Assembly: GCF_038433155.1 (NCBI RefSeq)
Contig: NZ_JBCDMW010000021.1
Coordinates: 62,001 to 126,000, forward strand
DNA length: 64,000 bases
Direction of reading: 5' to 3'
Origin: Luteococcus sp038433155
GTDB lineage: Bacteria; Actinomycetota; Actinomycetes; Propionibacteriales; Propionibacteriaceae
In this document: positions 1-8,692 of the stretch, in pieces
How the letters are laid out: every line of letters begins with the position of its first letter
Position numbering within the stretch: the first letter of the stretch is position 1
Notes under the pieces: model-generated
Seen by the model: only the letters and a program-made list of their open reading frames with translations
What the model was told of the DNA's origin: nothing
Database searches by the model: none
Made by a program: the position numbers and the translations under genes

Positions 1-68
1 AGGATCCGTCCCAGATCGATTCCATCCTGAAGTCCGTCGAGGAACAGAAGAAGTCCATCTTCGCCTGA
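1..68 (+). CDS. C-terminal end of sugar ABC transporter substrate-binding protein (partial)
   Basis: Only the last 21 codons are in the window, in the frame starting at base 3, ending in the residues KKSIFA and a TGA at 66-68. The piece is too short to identify by itself. The call rests on context: two MalF/MalG-type permeases follow at once, and in such operons the binding-protein gene normally comes first. The lysine-rich amphipathic tail fits the C-terminal helix of this family. Confidence 0.5.
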   Translation, partial: DPSQIDSILKSVEEQKKSIFA

Positions 69-75
69 TCTGCCC

Positions 76-98
76 CGCGCGTCCGGGAGGACAGCGCG
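76..98 (+). promoter_or_regulatory. Intercistronic stem-loop between binding protein and permease genes
   Basis: CGCGCGTCC pairs with GGACaGCGCG: nine base pairs with one bulged A, closed by a GGGA loop (GNRA type). It lies 7 bases after the stop codon and just before the AGAGGAGA ribosome binding site (101-108) of the next gene. Such hairpins commonly protect or partly terminate the binding-protein message so that it outnumbers the permeases. That role is inferred. Confidence 0.45.
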
Positions 99-112
99 AC
101 CAGAGGAGAACC

Positions 113-1042
113 ATGTCTGTCACCACCCCTGCCGTGACCACCACGGAAACCCCACCCCCGCAGCGTCGGCGCCGCAAGATGCGCGCCGCCGACAAGGCCA
201 CGGTCATCGCCATGGCGACGATCCCCGTCCTGCTGGTGGTGGTCTTCGTCTGGATCCCGGCGATCACCTCGGTCGCGCTGTCCTTCACCAAGTGGGACGG
301 TGTCGGCGGCCTGGACCAGATCAAGTTCGTCGGCCTGCAGAACTACACCGATCTGGCCACCATCTACCCGCCCTTCTGGCCGGCCCTGACCCACAACGTC
401 ATCTGGCTGCTGGGGCTCTTCCTGGTCTTCACCCCGCTGGGTATGTTCCTGGCCGTCCTGCTGGACAAGGAGATCCGGGGCTCGCGGGCCTACCAGACCG
501 CGCTCTACCTGCCGGTGGTGCTGTCCGCCGCGCTGGTGGGCTTCATCTGGCAGCTGATGTACAGCCGGGACCAGGGCTTCCTGAACTGGCTGTTCGGCAC
601 CCAGATCGACTGGTACGGCAATTCCAACATCAACCTGTGGGCGGCCATGCTGGCCAATGGCTGGCGGCACGTCGGCTACATCATGCTGCTCTACCTGTCG
701 GGCCTGAAGGGGATCGACCCGTCGCTGCGGGAGGCCGCCGCCATCGACGGCGCCAGCCAGTTCAAGACCTATCGCGACGTGATCTTCCCCGCCCTGCGGC
801 CGATCAACATCATCGTCGTCACCATCACCGTCATCGAGGGCCTGCGCGCCTTCGACCTGGCCTGGGTGATCAATCGGGGCCGCAATGGCCTGGAGCTGAT
901 CTCCACCCTGGTCACCACCAATGTGGTGGGTGAGGCCAGCCGGATCGGCTTCGGCTCCGCCCTGGCCACCATCATGCTGCTGATCAGCTCGGTCTTCATC
1001 GTGATCCAGCTCCGCGTCGTCATGAAGGGAGAGGGCCAGTGA
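113..1042 (+). CDS. Sugar ABC transporter permease, MalF/UgpA type
   Basis: Inner-membrane subunit of a carbohydrate importer, 309 residues with six predicted membrane helices after a short basic cytoplasmic N-terminus. The EAA loop that docks on the ATPase is visible as EAAAIDGASQFKTYRDVIFP near residues 205-225. The ATG is preceded by AGAGGAGA at 101-108. It overlaps the next permease by four bases (GTGA), so the two are translationally coupled. No ATPase gene is in view, so a shared or distant MsiK-like ATPase is likely. The sugar cannot be read from sequence. Confidence 0.9.
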   Translation: MSVTTPAVTTTETPPPQRRRRKMRAADKATVIAMATIPVLLVVVFVWIPAITSVALSFTKWDGVGGLDQIKFVGLQNYTDLATIYPPFWPALTHNVIWLLGLFLVFTPLGMFLAVLLDKEIRGSRAYQTALYLPVVLSAALVGFIWQLMYSRDQGFLNWLFGTQIDWYGNSNINLWAAMLANGWRHVGYIMLLYLSGLKGIDPSLREAAAIDGASQFKTYRDVIFPALRPINIIVVTITVIEGLRAFDLAWVINRGRNGLELISTLVTTNVVGEASRIGFGSALATIMLLISSVFIVIQLRVVMKGEGQ

Positions 1043-1938
1043 GCACCTCCACCACCAGCCCCGAGGCCCTGCCGTCGCGGCACCGCCCGCTCACCGCCGG
1101 CCGAGTCGCCCTGCACGCCTTCCTGATTGCCACCAGCCTGGTCTTCCTGTTCCCGCTGCTGTGGGCGCTGTTCAACAGCTTCCGGGACTACGGCTACACC
1201 ATGGACCACGGCTACATGTCCTTCGGTGGCTTCACCCTGGACAACTACACCAATGCCTGGGAGCGGGGCGGATTCTCCAACAGCTTCCTGAACTCGGCCA
1301 TCATCACCATCTCCGCGGTGCTGCTCACCCTGGCCTTCAGCAGCTGCATGGCCTTTGTGCTGGCCCGGTTCAGCTTCAAGTTCAACCTGAGCCTGCTGAG
1401 CCTGTTCGTCGCCGCCAACCTGCTGCCGCCGCAGTCCCTGCTGATCCCGATCTACCGGATGTTCCGGGCGCTCGAGGTGCCGGAGTGGATCTCCGCGTCA
1501 GGCACCCTGCTGAACTCACATCTGGGCGTGATCCTGGTCAACGTCGCCTTCCAGACCGGTTTCTGCACCTTCGTGCTGAGCAACTACATGAAGACCTTGC
1601 CCAAGGAGATCTACGAATCGGCCGAGATGGACGGCGCCTCGGTCTGGCGGCAGTTCTGGGGCCTGACTATCCCGCTGTGCCGTCCGCCGCTGGCGGCGCT
1701 GGGAACCCTGCAGGTGGCCTGGATCTACAACGAGTTCTTCTGGGCGACGGTGCTGCTGCAGTCTGGTGACAAGTTCCCGGTGACCAGCTCGCTGAACAAC
1801 CTCAAGGGCTCCTTCTTCACCGACTACAACCTGCTCTCGGCGGGCTCGATCATCGCCGCGCTGCCGGTGCTGGTGGTCTTCTTCGCCCTGCAGAAGCAGT
1901 TCGTCGCGGGCCTGACGCTGGGTGCGACGAAGGGCTGA
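1039..1938 (+). CDS. Sugar ABC transporter permease, MalG/UgpE type
   Basis: Second membrane subunit of the same importer, 299 residues, GTG start overlapping the stop of the first permease. It has six predicted membrane helices and the EAA-type loop ESAEMDGASVWRQFWGLTIP near residues 195-214, as expected for a MalG-like partner that forms the heterodimeric pore. It ends the operon: the following 60 bases hold the probable dnaE promoter. Substrate unknown; the family assignment is secure. Confidence 0.9.
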   Translation: MSTSTTSPEALPSRHRPLTAGRVALHAFLIATSLVFLFPLLWALFNSFRDYGYTMDHGYMSFGGFTLDNYTNAWERGGFSNSFLNSAIITISAVLLTLAFSSCMAFVLARFSFKFNLSLLSLFVAANLLPPQSLLIPIYRMFRALEVPEWISASGTLLNSHLGVILVNVAFQTGFCTFVLSNYMKTLPKEIYESAEMDGASVWRQFWGLTIPLCRPPLAALGTLQVAWIYNEFFWATVLLQSGDKFPVTSSLNNLKGSFFTDYNLLSAGSIIAALPVLVVFFALQKQFVAGLTLGATKG

Positions 1939-1948
1939 GTTTGCGCGG

Positions 1949-1954
1949 TAGATT
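1949..1954 (+). promoter_or_regulatory. Probable -10 box (TAGATT) for dnaE
   Basis: TAGATT fits the actinobacterial TANNNT -10 element. It would start transcription near 1961 and give a leader of about 39 bases. No convincing -35 box is seen. Confidence 0.4.
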
Positions 1955-1999
1955 GGCTGCTCCGGAACGCAGCAGCAGAAAGTAGGGCGCATCCACCCC

Positions 2000-4900
2000 A
2001 TGGCTGACAACTTCGTCCACCTGCACACCCACACCGAGTACTCGATGCTGGACGGCGCCGCGAAGAACTCCAAGCTCTTCGCGGAGGTCGCCCGGCAGGG
2101 GATGCCGGCGATCGCGATGACCGACCACGGCAACATGTTCGGCGCCTATGAGTTCAACAAGCTCGGCAAGGACTACGACGAGGTCAAGGCGATCATCGGG
2201 ATCGAGGCCTATGTCGCCCCGTCCTCGCGCCATTCCCGGGTGCAGGAGTACTGGGCGACCGGCCGGCATGACAATGGCGACGCCTCGGTGGAGGGCGGCA
2301 AGGATGTCTCCGGTGGTGGGCGCTACACCCACATGACCATGTGGGCGGCCAATGCCACCGGGCTGCGCAACCTGTTCCGGCTGAGCTCGTTGGCCAGCTT
2401 CGAGGGTTACTACATGAAGCCCCGGATGGACCGGGAGCTGATCAGCCAGTGGTCCGAAGGGATCATCGCCACCACCGGCTGCCCGTCGGGGGAGGTGCAG
2501 ACCCGGCTGCGGCTGGGGCAGTTCGACGAGGCCGTCGCCGCGGCCGCCGCCTACCAGGAGATCTTCGGGAAGGAGAACTACTTCCTGGAGCTGATGGACC
2601 ACGGCATCGACATCGAGCGCAGCGTCCGGGAGGACCTGCTGCGCGTCGCCAAGAAGCTCAGCATCCCGCTGCTGGCCACCAACGACTCGCACTACGTCAC
2701 CGAGGACCAGGCCGACAGTCATGACGACCTGCTGTGCGTCGGCGTGGGCCGCAACAAGGACGATCCCAACCGCTTCCGCTTCAACGGTTCGGGCTACTAC
2801 ATCAAGAGCAACGAGGAGATGCGAAAGCTCTTCTCCGAACTGCCCGAGGCCTGCGACAACACCCTGGCGATCGCCGAGCGGATCGAGAGCTATGACGACG
2901 TGTTCAAGCACGTCGACCGGATGCCGCAGTTCGACGTGCCCGAGGGGGAGACCCAGGAGTCCTGGCTGCGCAAGAAGGTCACCGAGGGCATCACCCTGCG
3001 CTACGGCGAAAACCCGTCGCAGGAGGTGCTGGAGCGGGTCGAGACCGAACTGTCGGTGATCGAACCGCTGGGCTTCAGCTCCTACTTCCTGGTGGTTTCC
3101 GACATCTGCAACCAGGCCCGTGAGATGGGCGTGGCCGTCGGCCCGGGACGAGGATCGGCCGCCGGCTCGATGATCGCCTACCTGACCGGCATCATCCAGG
3201 TGGACCCGCTGGAACACGGCCTGCTGTTCGAGCGCTTCCTCAACCCGGAGCGGATCAGCCCGCCCGACATCGACCTGGACTTCGACGACCGCAAGCGGGA
3301 CAAGGTCATCGACTACGTCACCACCAAGTACGGCGAGGCCTACACCAGCCAGGTCAACACCTTCGGCACCATCAAGGCGAAGGCCGCCGTCAAGGACGCC
3401 AACCGCATCCTGGGCTATCCCTTCGGCCTGGGGGACAAGATCACCAAGGCGATGCCCGCCGACGTGATGGGCAAGGGCGTCCCGCTCAAGGACCTGTTCA
3501 ATGAGCAGCACCCCCGCTACGCCGAGGGCATGGAGATCCGCGAGCTCTACAACACCCAGGCCGACGTCAAGAAGGTGATCGACACCGGGATGGGCCTGGA
3601 GGGCCTGATCCGCGGCACCGGCGTGCACGCCTGCGCCTTCATCCTGTCCAGCGAGAAGCTGCTCGACGTGATCCCGATGCACAAGCGGGACAAGGACGGC
3701 ATGATCATCGCCGGCTTCGCCTATCCTCAGCTCGAGGAAATGGGCCTGATGAAGATGGACTTCCTGGGCCTGCGCAACCTGGGCATCATGGACCACGCCG
3801 TCCAGATCATCAAGCGCAACCAGGGCATCGACGTCGACGTGTCCACCCTGGCCCTGGACGATGAGAAGACCTACCAGCTGCTGGCCCGTGGCGACACGCT
3901 GGGCGTCTTCCAGCTGGACGGTGGCGCCATGCGCTCCCTGCTGCGCCAGATGGGGCCCACCGGCTTCGACGACATCACCGCCGTGCTGGCCCTCTACCGG
4001 CCGGGCCCGATGGGCGCCAATGCCCACATTGCCTACGCCGAACGCAAGAACGGCCGGCAGGAGATCATCCCGATCCACCCGGAGCTCAAGGACGCCCTGG
4101 ACCCGCTGATCGGTGACACCTTCCACCTGATCGTCTACCAGGAACAGATCATGGCCATCGCGCGGGCGCTGGCCGGCTACACCCTGGGCGGCGCCGACCT
4201 GCTGCGCCGCGCGATGGGCAAGAAGAAGCCCGAGATCCTGGCCAAGGAGTTCAACCACTTCCAGGAGGGCATGCGCGGCAACGGCTACTCCGATGCCGCC
4301 ATCCAGACCCTGTGGGACGTGATGGTCCCGTTCGCCGGCTACGCCTTCAACAAGTCCCACGCCGCCGGCTACGCCCTGGTCTCCTACTGGACGGCCTGGC
4401 TGAAGGCCAACTACCCGGCCGAGTACGGGGCCGCGCTGCTCACGTCGGTGGGCGACGACAAGGACAAGATGGCGATGTACCTGGGCGACATGCGCGCCCA
4501 GCGGATCAAGGTGTTGCCGCCCGACGTGAACTCCTCGGAGCTGGAGTTCACCGCCGTCGGACCCGACATCCGCTTCGGGCTGGGCGCCATCCGCAATGTC
4601 GGTGACCACGTGGTGGCCGGCATCGTCCAGGCCCGCGAGGAGCACGGCGCCTACACCGATTTCTACGACTTCCTGGACAAGGTGCCGCTGCAGGTCTGCA
4701 ACAAGCGGATGATCGAGTCCCTGATCAAGGCCGGCGCCTTCGACGGGCTGGGGCACTCCCGTCGGGCATTGATGAGCATCTTCGAGGCCGCGGTCGACCA
4801 GGTGCTGGACCTCAAGCGCAACCAGGCCAATGGCCAGGACGACCTGTTTGGCGACTTCGGGCTGGCCGCCGACGAGCCCGAGGTGCAGCAGCACCACGAG

Positions 4901-5557
4901 ACGGTGCCGGACCTGCCCGACTGGGACAAGCGCACCAAGCTGGCCTTCGAGCGGGAGATGCTGGGCCTCTACGTCTCCGACCACCCGTTGCAGGGCCTGG
5001 AGCACATCCTGGAGTCCGAACGCGACATCTCCATCGGCAACCTGATTGCCCCCGACGGGCCGAAGGAGGGGATGATGACCATTGCCGGCATGATCACCTC
5101 CATCCAGCGCAAGCAGACCAAGACCGGTGCCATCTGGGCCATCCTGCAGGTGGAGGACCTGGAGGCGTCGGTGAACGTGATGTGCTTCCCCAAGGTCTAC
5201 GAGCAGATCCAGATGCACCTGGCCACGGACCAGGTGGTGCGGGTCAAGGGCCGGATCCGGGAGAAGGAGGAGTCGGTGGAGCTCCACTGCCAGGAGCTGT
5301 CCATCCCGGACATCTCCGACGGCCCCAGCGGCCCGGTGGTGATCCAGCTCCCGGCCGGCCGGTGCACCCCGCCGGTGGTGGACCAGCTCAAGGAGGTGCT
5401 GCACAGCCATCCGGGGATGACCGAGGTGCGGCTGCGCCTGGTGACCCAGCAGCACAAGACCCTGTTCCGGCTGGATGACACCCTGCGGGTCACGGCCTCC
5501 CAGCCGCTGATGGCGGACCTGAAGGCGCTGCTCGGCCCGTCCTGCCTGGCCGGGTGA
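2000..5557 (+). CDS. dnaE: DNA polymerase III alpha subunit
   Basis: Replicative polymerase catalytic subunit, 1185 residues, the normal length for actinobacterial DnaE1. The N-terminal PHP domain (about residues 1-220) begins with the metal-binding HLHTHTEYSMLDGA, which in actinobacteria carries proofreading activity. The palm domain shows PDIDLDFDDR near residue 425 with the catalytic aspartates. The C-terminal part contains the helix-hairpin-helix region and an OB-fold (about 1000-1100). The ATG lacks a strong ribosome binding site. The gene stands alone between a sugar transporter and a membrane-protein gene. Confidence 0.98.
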   Translation: MADNFVHLHTHTEYSMLDGAAKNSKLFAEVARQGMPAIAMTDHGNMFGAYEFNKLGKDYDEVKAIIGIEAYVAPSSRHSRVQEYWATGRHDNGDASVEGGKDVSGGGRYTHMTMWAANATGLRNLFRLSSLASFEGYYMKPRMDRELISQWSEGIIATTGCPSGEVQTRLRLGQFDEAVAAAAAYQEIFGKENYFLELMDHGIDIERSVREDLLRVAKKLSIPLLATNDSHYVTEDQADSHDDLLCVGVGRNKDDPNRFRFNGSGYYIKSNEEMRKLFSELPEACDNTLAIAERIESYDDVFKHVDRMPQFDVPEGETQESWLRKKVTEGITLRYGENPSQEVLERVETELSVIEPLGFSSYFLVVSDICNQAREMGVAVGPGRGSAAGSMIAYLTGIIQVDPLEHGLLFERFLNPERISPPDIDLDFDDRKRDKVIDYVTTKYGEAYTSQVNTFGTIKAKAAVKDANRILGYPFGLGDKITKAMPADVMGKGVPLKDLFNEQHPRYAEGMEIRELYNTQADVKKVIDTGMGLEGLIRGTGVHACAFILSSEKLLDVIPMHKRDKDGMIIAGFAYPQLEEMGLMKMDFLGLRNLGIMDHAVQIIKRNQGIDVDVSTLALDDEKTYQLLARGDTLGVFQLDGGAMRSLLRQMGPTGFDDITAVLALYRPGPMGANAHIAYAERKNGRQEIIPIHPELKDALDPLIGDTFHLIVYQEQIMAIARALAGYTLGGADLLRRAMGKKKPEILAKEFNHFQEGMRGNGYSDAAIQTLWDVMVPFAGYAFNKSHAAGYALVSYWTAWLKANYPAEYGAALLTSVGDDKDKMAMYLGDMRAQRIKVLPPDVNSSELEFTAVGPDIRFGLGAIRNVGDHVVAGIVQAREEHGAYTDFYDFLDKVPLQVCNKRMIESLIKAGAFDGLGHSRRALMSIFEAAVDQVLDLKRNQANGQDDLFGDFGLAADEPEVQQHHETVPDLPDWDKRTKLAFEREMLGLYVSDHPLQGLEHILESERDISIGNLIAPDGPKEGMMTIAGMITSIQRKQTKTGAIWAILQVEDLEASVNVMCFPKVYEQIQMHLATDQVVRVKGRIREKEESVELHCQELSIPDISDGPSGPVVIQLPAGRCTPPVVDQLKEVLHSHPGMTEVRLRLVTQQHKTLFRLDDTLRVTASQPLMADLKALLGPSCLAG

Positions 5558-5565
5558 CGGGGGGA

Positions 5566-5571
5566 TAGAGT
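5566..5571 (+). promoter_or_regulatory. Probable -10 box (TAGAGT) for the downstream membrane-protein gene
   Basis: TAGAGT sits 8 bases after the dnaE stop and would place transcription start near 5578. That leaves a short leader carrying the GAGAGGGG ribosome binding site at 5585-5592, and supports the start codon at 5600 rather than the in-frame GTG at 5570. Confidence 0.35.
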
Positions 5572-5599
5572 GACGGCACCAATCGAGAGGGGTGAGCCG

Positions 5600-6325
5600 G
5601 TGACGCACGTCGATCCTGCGCCGGGGCTGGTGGGCACGGGCGCAACCAGCCTGGCCTCGGCCAGCCCGGAGGACGTCGAGGTGCTGCAGGGCGAGGCCTA
5701 CGCGCCCCAGCCGCGGCTGCCCCGCTTCACCCGGGTGGTGGTCAGCCCGCGGACCCGGGGGATCCTGGTCTTCGTCCTGCTGGCCATGCTGGTGGGTTCC
5801 CTGACCGGTTTGCTGTGGAAGCTGGCCACCCACCTGCCCAGCTACCAGGTGGACGCCGAGGGCAATGCCACCATCTCGGAGCGGGGGCTGACGCAGGTCT
5901 TCAATGCCGACGCCTGGTTCTGCCTGTTCGGGGCCGTGATCGGCACCGTGATCGGAGTGCTGGTCTGGCGCTGGTTCCGTCGCCTCGGCTGGACCGTGGT
6001 GCCGCTGGCCATTGCGTCGGCCAGCCTGAGCGGCCTGCTGTGCTGGTGGGTCGGGATGCTGCTGGGCCCGCACGACTTCCGGTCCCGGATTGCCCGCGCC
6101 AATGCCGGGGACCAGGTGCCGATCGACTTCCAGCTGCACACCTGGTCCGCCATCCTGGTCTGGCCCTTCTTCGCCACCATCCCGGTGCTGCTGTACTCCT
6201 CGCTGGGCCGCGACGACCAGCTCCGGACCAGCGCCCGGCTTCGCAGACCCAACCAGCCGGCCCCGGCCGACGAAGTGGCGTCGGAGCCGGCCCCCAGCAC
6301 CCCGGTGCCGCCGCCGGCCGGCTAG
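5600..6325 (+). CDS. DUF2567-like membrane protein
   Basis: Protein of 241 residues from GTG 5600, chosen because GAGAGGGG lies 7 bases upstream; an in-frame GTG at 5570 would add 10 residues. The first 45 residues are hydrophilic and the rest has four predicted membrane helices. A conserved-looking loop ADAWFCLFGAVIG leads into helix two, and a WWVGMLLGPHD segment follows helix three. This layout resembles the actinobacterial DUF2567 family. The proline/alanine-rich C-terminus is cytoplasmic. The stop codon overlaps the stop of the converging bluB-cobT gene by the shared bases CTAG. Function unknown. Confidence 0.7.
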   Translation: MTHVDPAPGLVGTGATSLASASPEDVEVLQGEAYAPQPRLPRFTRVVVSPRTRGILVFVLLAMLVGSLTGLLWKLATHLPSYQVDAEGNATISERGLTQVFNADAWFCLFGAVIGTVIGVLVWRWFRRLGWTVVPLAIASASLSGLLCWWVGMLLGPHDFRSRIARANAGDQVPIDFQLHTWSAILVWPFFATIPVLLYSSLGRDDQLRTSARLRRPNQPAPADEVASEPAPSTPVPPPAG

Positions 6326-8058
6326 CGGGTACGCGCCACCAGCCGTCGGATCTGCTGCCCCTGCAGCAGCAGCGAGGCGGCCAGGCAGCCGCCCACGCCC
6401 TCCCCGCTGCGCAGCCGCAGCGCCAGCAGCGGCTCCAGGCCCAGCTCGGTGAGCACCGCCGCATGGGCCCGTTCCCGGCTCTGCTGCCCGGCCACCAGGT
6501 AGGCCTGCGCCCCCGGCTCCAGCCGGACCGCCAGCAGCGCGGCGACGCTGGTGGCCAGCCCGTCCAGCAGCACGACGGCCTGCTGCTGGGTGGCGCCCAG
6601 CACCACCCCGGCCAGGACCGCGAACTCGCCGCCGCCCAGTGCCGCCACCAGCCGCAGCGGATCGTCGTGGCCGGGCTGACCGCGCCAGCGGGCCAGTGCC
6701 CGGGCCACCACCTGACGCTTGCGGGCCAGCATGTCCGCGTCGGCCGCGGTGCCCAGACCCACCGCCTCGTCGGGTTGGAGGTCCAGCAGCGCGGCGGCCA
6801 GGGCGGCCGCGACGGTGGTGTTGCCGATGCCCACCTCACCCAGCACCACCAGCCCGTCGCGCGCGGCCTCGACGCCCAGTGCCCGGCCGGCCTCCACCAG
6901 CCGGGTGGCGTCCGACAGGCCCAGGGCGTCGGCATCGGTGAGATTGCCGCGTGGCCCCTGGGGCCGGGCCGGCCGCGCACCGCCCACCGGGGTCTCGACC
7001 CCGGCATCCACCACCAGGCTGCGCAGGCCGGCGCCGGTGGCGCTCACCACACCCATCCCGGTGCCCTCGACATTGGCGCCCAGCACGTCCCGGGTGACCC
7101 GCGGTTCGAAGGAGCTGATCCGGTGCTCGGTGACGGGATGGTCGGCGCCCACCAGCACCAGGCAGCCACCGTCGATTCCCTGCGGACGGACGGCCTCCGC
7201 CCGGTTCAGTGCCCGGTCCAGCACGCCCAGCGAGCCCGGCGTCGTGAGCAGGTCATCGGCATCATCGGTGGCCCCCACCATCCGCTGCTGGTCCGGGGCG
7301 CGCAGGTGGCTCGTCGGGGCCGGCGGTTCCTCACCGGGCCAGCGGTCGCGCAGCAGCACGTCGTCCACCGGCAGCTTCTTTGACCAGGCCAGGCGTTCCA
7401 GGCCGGGGGAGGGCGGGCGTTCGTCGGGCCAGCCCAGGCACAGCCAGCCCAGGGTCTCGACACCCTCGGGCAGGCCCAGCAGGGCCGCCAGCTCCTCGGG
7501 CTGGAAGAGGGTGACCCAGCCCATGCCCAGCCCGTGGGCCCGGGCGGTCAGCCAGATGTTCTCGATGGCCGCGGCACAGCTCCACATGTCGGCATCGGTG
7601 AAGGTGGCCCGGCCCAGCACCCCGACGGCCGGGGTGCGCCGGTCACAGGCCACCACCAGGCCCAGCGGCGCCTCCCGCAGGCCCTCCAGCTTCAGGTCCA
7701 GCAGCTGCTGGCCGCGTTCGGGTGCCAGCTGGGCGGCCTGCCACAACCTGGACTTGTCGGCCATGGCCGCGGCCCGGTCCCGCAGCTCGGCATCCTCGAC
7801 GACGATGAAACGCCACGGCTGGCTGTGGCCCACCGACGGACCGGCGTGGCCCGCCGCCACCAGCGTGCGGACCAGCTCCTCGGGCACCGGGTCCGGCCGG
7901 AAGCGGCGGATGTCGCGACGGGCGGTGAGCACCCGGTCAAGGGCGTCGATGGTCTGCTGGTCGAAGGCCCAGCCCCGCGGATCGGTGGCGCGCTCGTGCG
8001 CGGCTGAGGTGTCCCCGACGAGGGGAACCGGACGGGGGAAGGAGGTGCGTTCAGCCAT
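6322..8058 (-). CDS. bluB-cobT: Fused 5,6-dimethylbenzimidazole synthase / nicotinate-nucleotide:DMB phosphoribosyltransferase
   Basis: One 578-residue chain joins two steps of the lower-ligand branch of cobalamin synthesis. Residues about 32-242 are BluB, a nitroreductase-fold enzyme that cuts FMNH2 to 5,6-dimethylbenzimidazole (RRDIRRFRPDPVP, then GHSQPWRF at 78-85). Residues about 262-578 are CobT, which makes alpha-ribazole phosphate: TTPGSLG at 272, the EVGIGNTTVAAA phosphate loop, GGGEFAVLAG, and the catalytic Glu553 in RSGEGVGG. Propionibacterium freudenreichii is known for the same fusion. A TAGGTT box lies exactly six bases before the ATG, so the message is probably leaderless and has no room for a cobalamin riboswitch. 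Confidence 0.95.
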   Translation of the reverse strand: MAERTSFPRPVPLVGDTSAAHERATDPRGWAFDQQTIDALDRVLTARRDIRRFRPDPVPEELVRTLVAAGHAGPSVGHSQPWRFIVVEDAELRDRAAAMADKSRLWQAAQLAPERGQQLLDLKLEGLREAPLGLVVACDRRTPAVGVLGRATFTDADMWSCAAAIENIWLTARAHGLGMGWVTLFQPEELAALLGLPEGVETLGWLCLGWPDERPPSPGLERLAWSKKLPVDDVLLRDRWPGEEPPAPTSHLRAPDQQRMVGATDDADDLLTTPGSLGVLDRALNRAEAVRPQGIDGGCLVLVGADHPVTEHRISSFEPRVTRDVLGANVEGTGMGVVSATGAGLRSLVVDAGVETPVGGARPARPQGPRGNLTDADALGLSDATRLVEAGRALGVEAARDGLVVLGEVGIGNTTVAAALAAALLDLQPDEAVGLGTAADADMLARKRQVVARALARWRGQPGHDDPLRLVAALGGGEFAVLAGVVLGATQQQAVVLLDGLATSVAALLAVRLEPGAQAYLVAGQQSRERAHAAVLTELGLEPLLALRLRSGEGVGGCLAASLLLQGQQIRRLVARTR

Positions 8059-8064
8059 GTCACC

Positions 8065-8070
8065 AACCTA
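8065..8070 (-). promoter_or_regulatory. Leaderless -10 box (TAGGTT) for bluB-cobT
   Basis: Read on the minus strand, TAGGTT occupies -12 to -7 relative to the A of the start codon at 8058, the expected position of a TANNNT box if transcription starts on the start codon itself. Confidence 0.55.
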
Positions 8071-8113
8071 TTGACCCCCTGATGGCGCCCGGCAGGCGGG
8101 CTGGGGGAATGGG

Positions 8114-8212
8114 TCAGGCGCTGGCTCCATAGCGTTGACGGGCAGCCTCACCGCTGGTGCCGATGGCGTCCCCCAGCTCCCGCCAGGGGGTGCTCAGGGC
8201 TGTCGCGCGATC
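8114..8212 (-). pseudogene. Remnant of a helix-turn-helix protein gene
   Basis: Beyond the ybaK stop, in another frame, the minus strand reads DRATALSTP followed by WRELGDAIGTSGEAARQRYG and a TGA at 8114-8116. This matches the C-terminal helix-turn-helix seen in many actinobacterial proteins (W-x-E-I-G-x-A-L-G-x-S-x-x-A-A-x-x-R-Y/F). No ATG, GTG or TTG precedes it in frame for at least 30 codons, and its 5' part overlaps ybaK. I therefore call it the truncated end of a lost gene. The similarity is by eye. Confidence 0.45.
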
Positions 8213-8682
8213 GGCGCGAACTGGGCGCCGGTGACCCGGGCCAGGTCGGTGGGGGAGAGCTGCACCTGCAGGCCCCGTTTCCCGGCCGAGACCATGATCG
8301 TCGCGAAGGTCTGCGCGGACGCGTCGATCACCGTCGGCAGGGCCTTCTTCTGGCCCAGCGGCGAGATGCCGCCCACCACGTACCCGGTGGTGCGCTCGGC
8401 CAGGGCATGGTCGGCCAGGGCCGCCTTCTTGGCGCCGGCGGCCGCGGCCAGGGCCTTCAGGTCCAGCTGCTGCGCGACGGGGACCACCGCCACCACCAGG
8501 GGGGCCGTGCCGCCGGTGCAGGCCACCACCAGGGTCTTGAAGACCTGGCGCGGATCCTGGCCCAGTGCCGCCACCGCCTCCTCGCCGAAGTGGGTGTTGC
8601 CGGGGTCATGGTCATAGGGGAGCAGGGTGTGTGGCACCCGGGCGCGCTGGAGCGCCTTGGTGGCTGGTGTTCCGGTGGCCAC
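8194..8682 (-). CDS. ybaK: Cys-tRNA(Pro)/Cys-tRNA(Cys) deacylase, YbaK/EbsC family
   Basis: Editing enzyme of 162 residues, the usual length, that hydrolyses mischarged aminoacyl-tRNA in trans. The conserved segments HFGEEAVAALGQDPRQVFKT, GGISPLGQKKALPTVID and SAGKRGLQVQLSPTDL are all present, the last close to the C-terminus. GTG start with AAAGGA six bases upstream. It follows the DUF554 gene by 10 bases, so the two are likely co-transcribed. Confidence 0.92.
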   Translation of the reverse strand: MATGTPATKALQRARVPHTLLPYDHDPGNTHFGEEAVAALGQDPRQVFKTLVVACTGGTAPLVVAVVPVAQQLDLKALAAAAGAKKAALADHALAERTTGYVVGGISPLGQKKALPTVIDASAQTFATIMVSAGKRGLQVQLSPTDLARVTGAQFAPIARQP

Positions 8683-8692
8683 GACGGTCCTT

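Noticed and set aside
1850..6139. A 1429-codon open frame on the minus strand opposite dnaE
   Set aside because: It mirrors the third-position GC of dnaE, is full of His/Gln/Val/Gly low-complexity residues and matches no family. It is an antisense shadow of a certain gene.
8059..8190. Possible cobalamin riboswitch upstream of bluB-cobT
   Set aside because: I looked for the B12-box and the usual stem-loops on the minus strand. The sequence instead reads as the helix-turn-helix remnant, and a -10 box lies six bases from the ATG.
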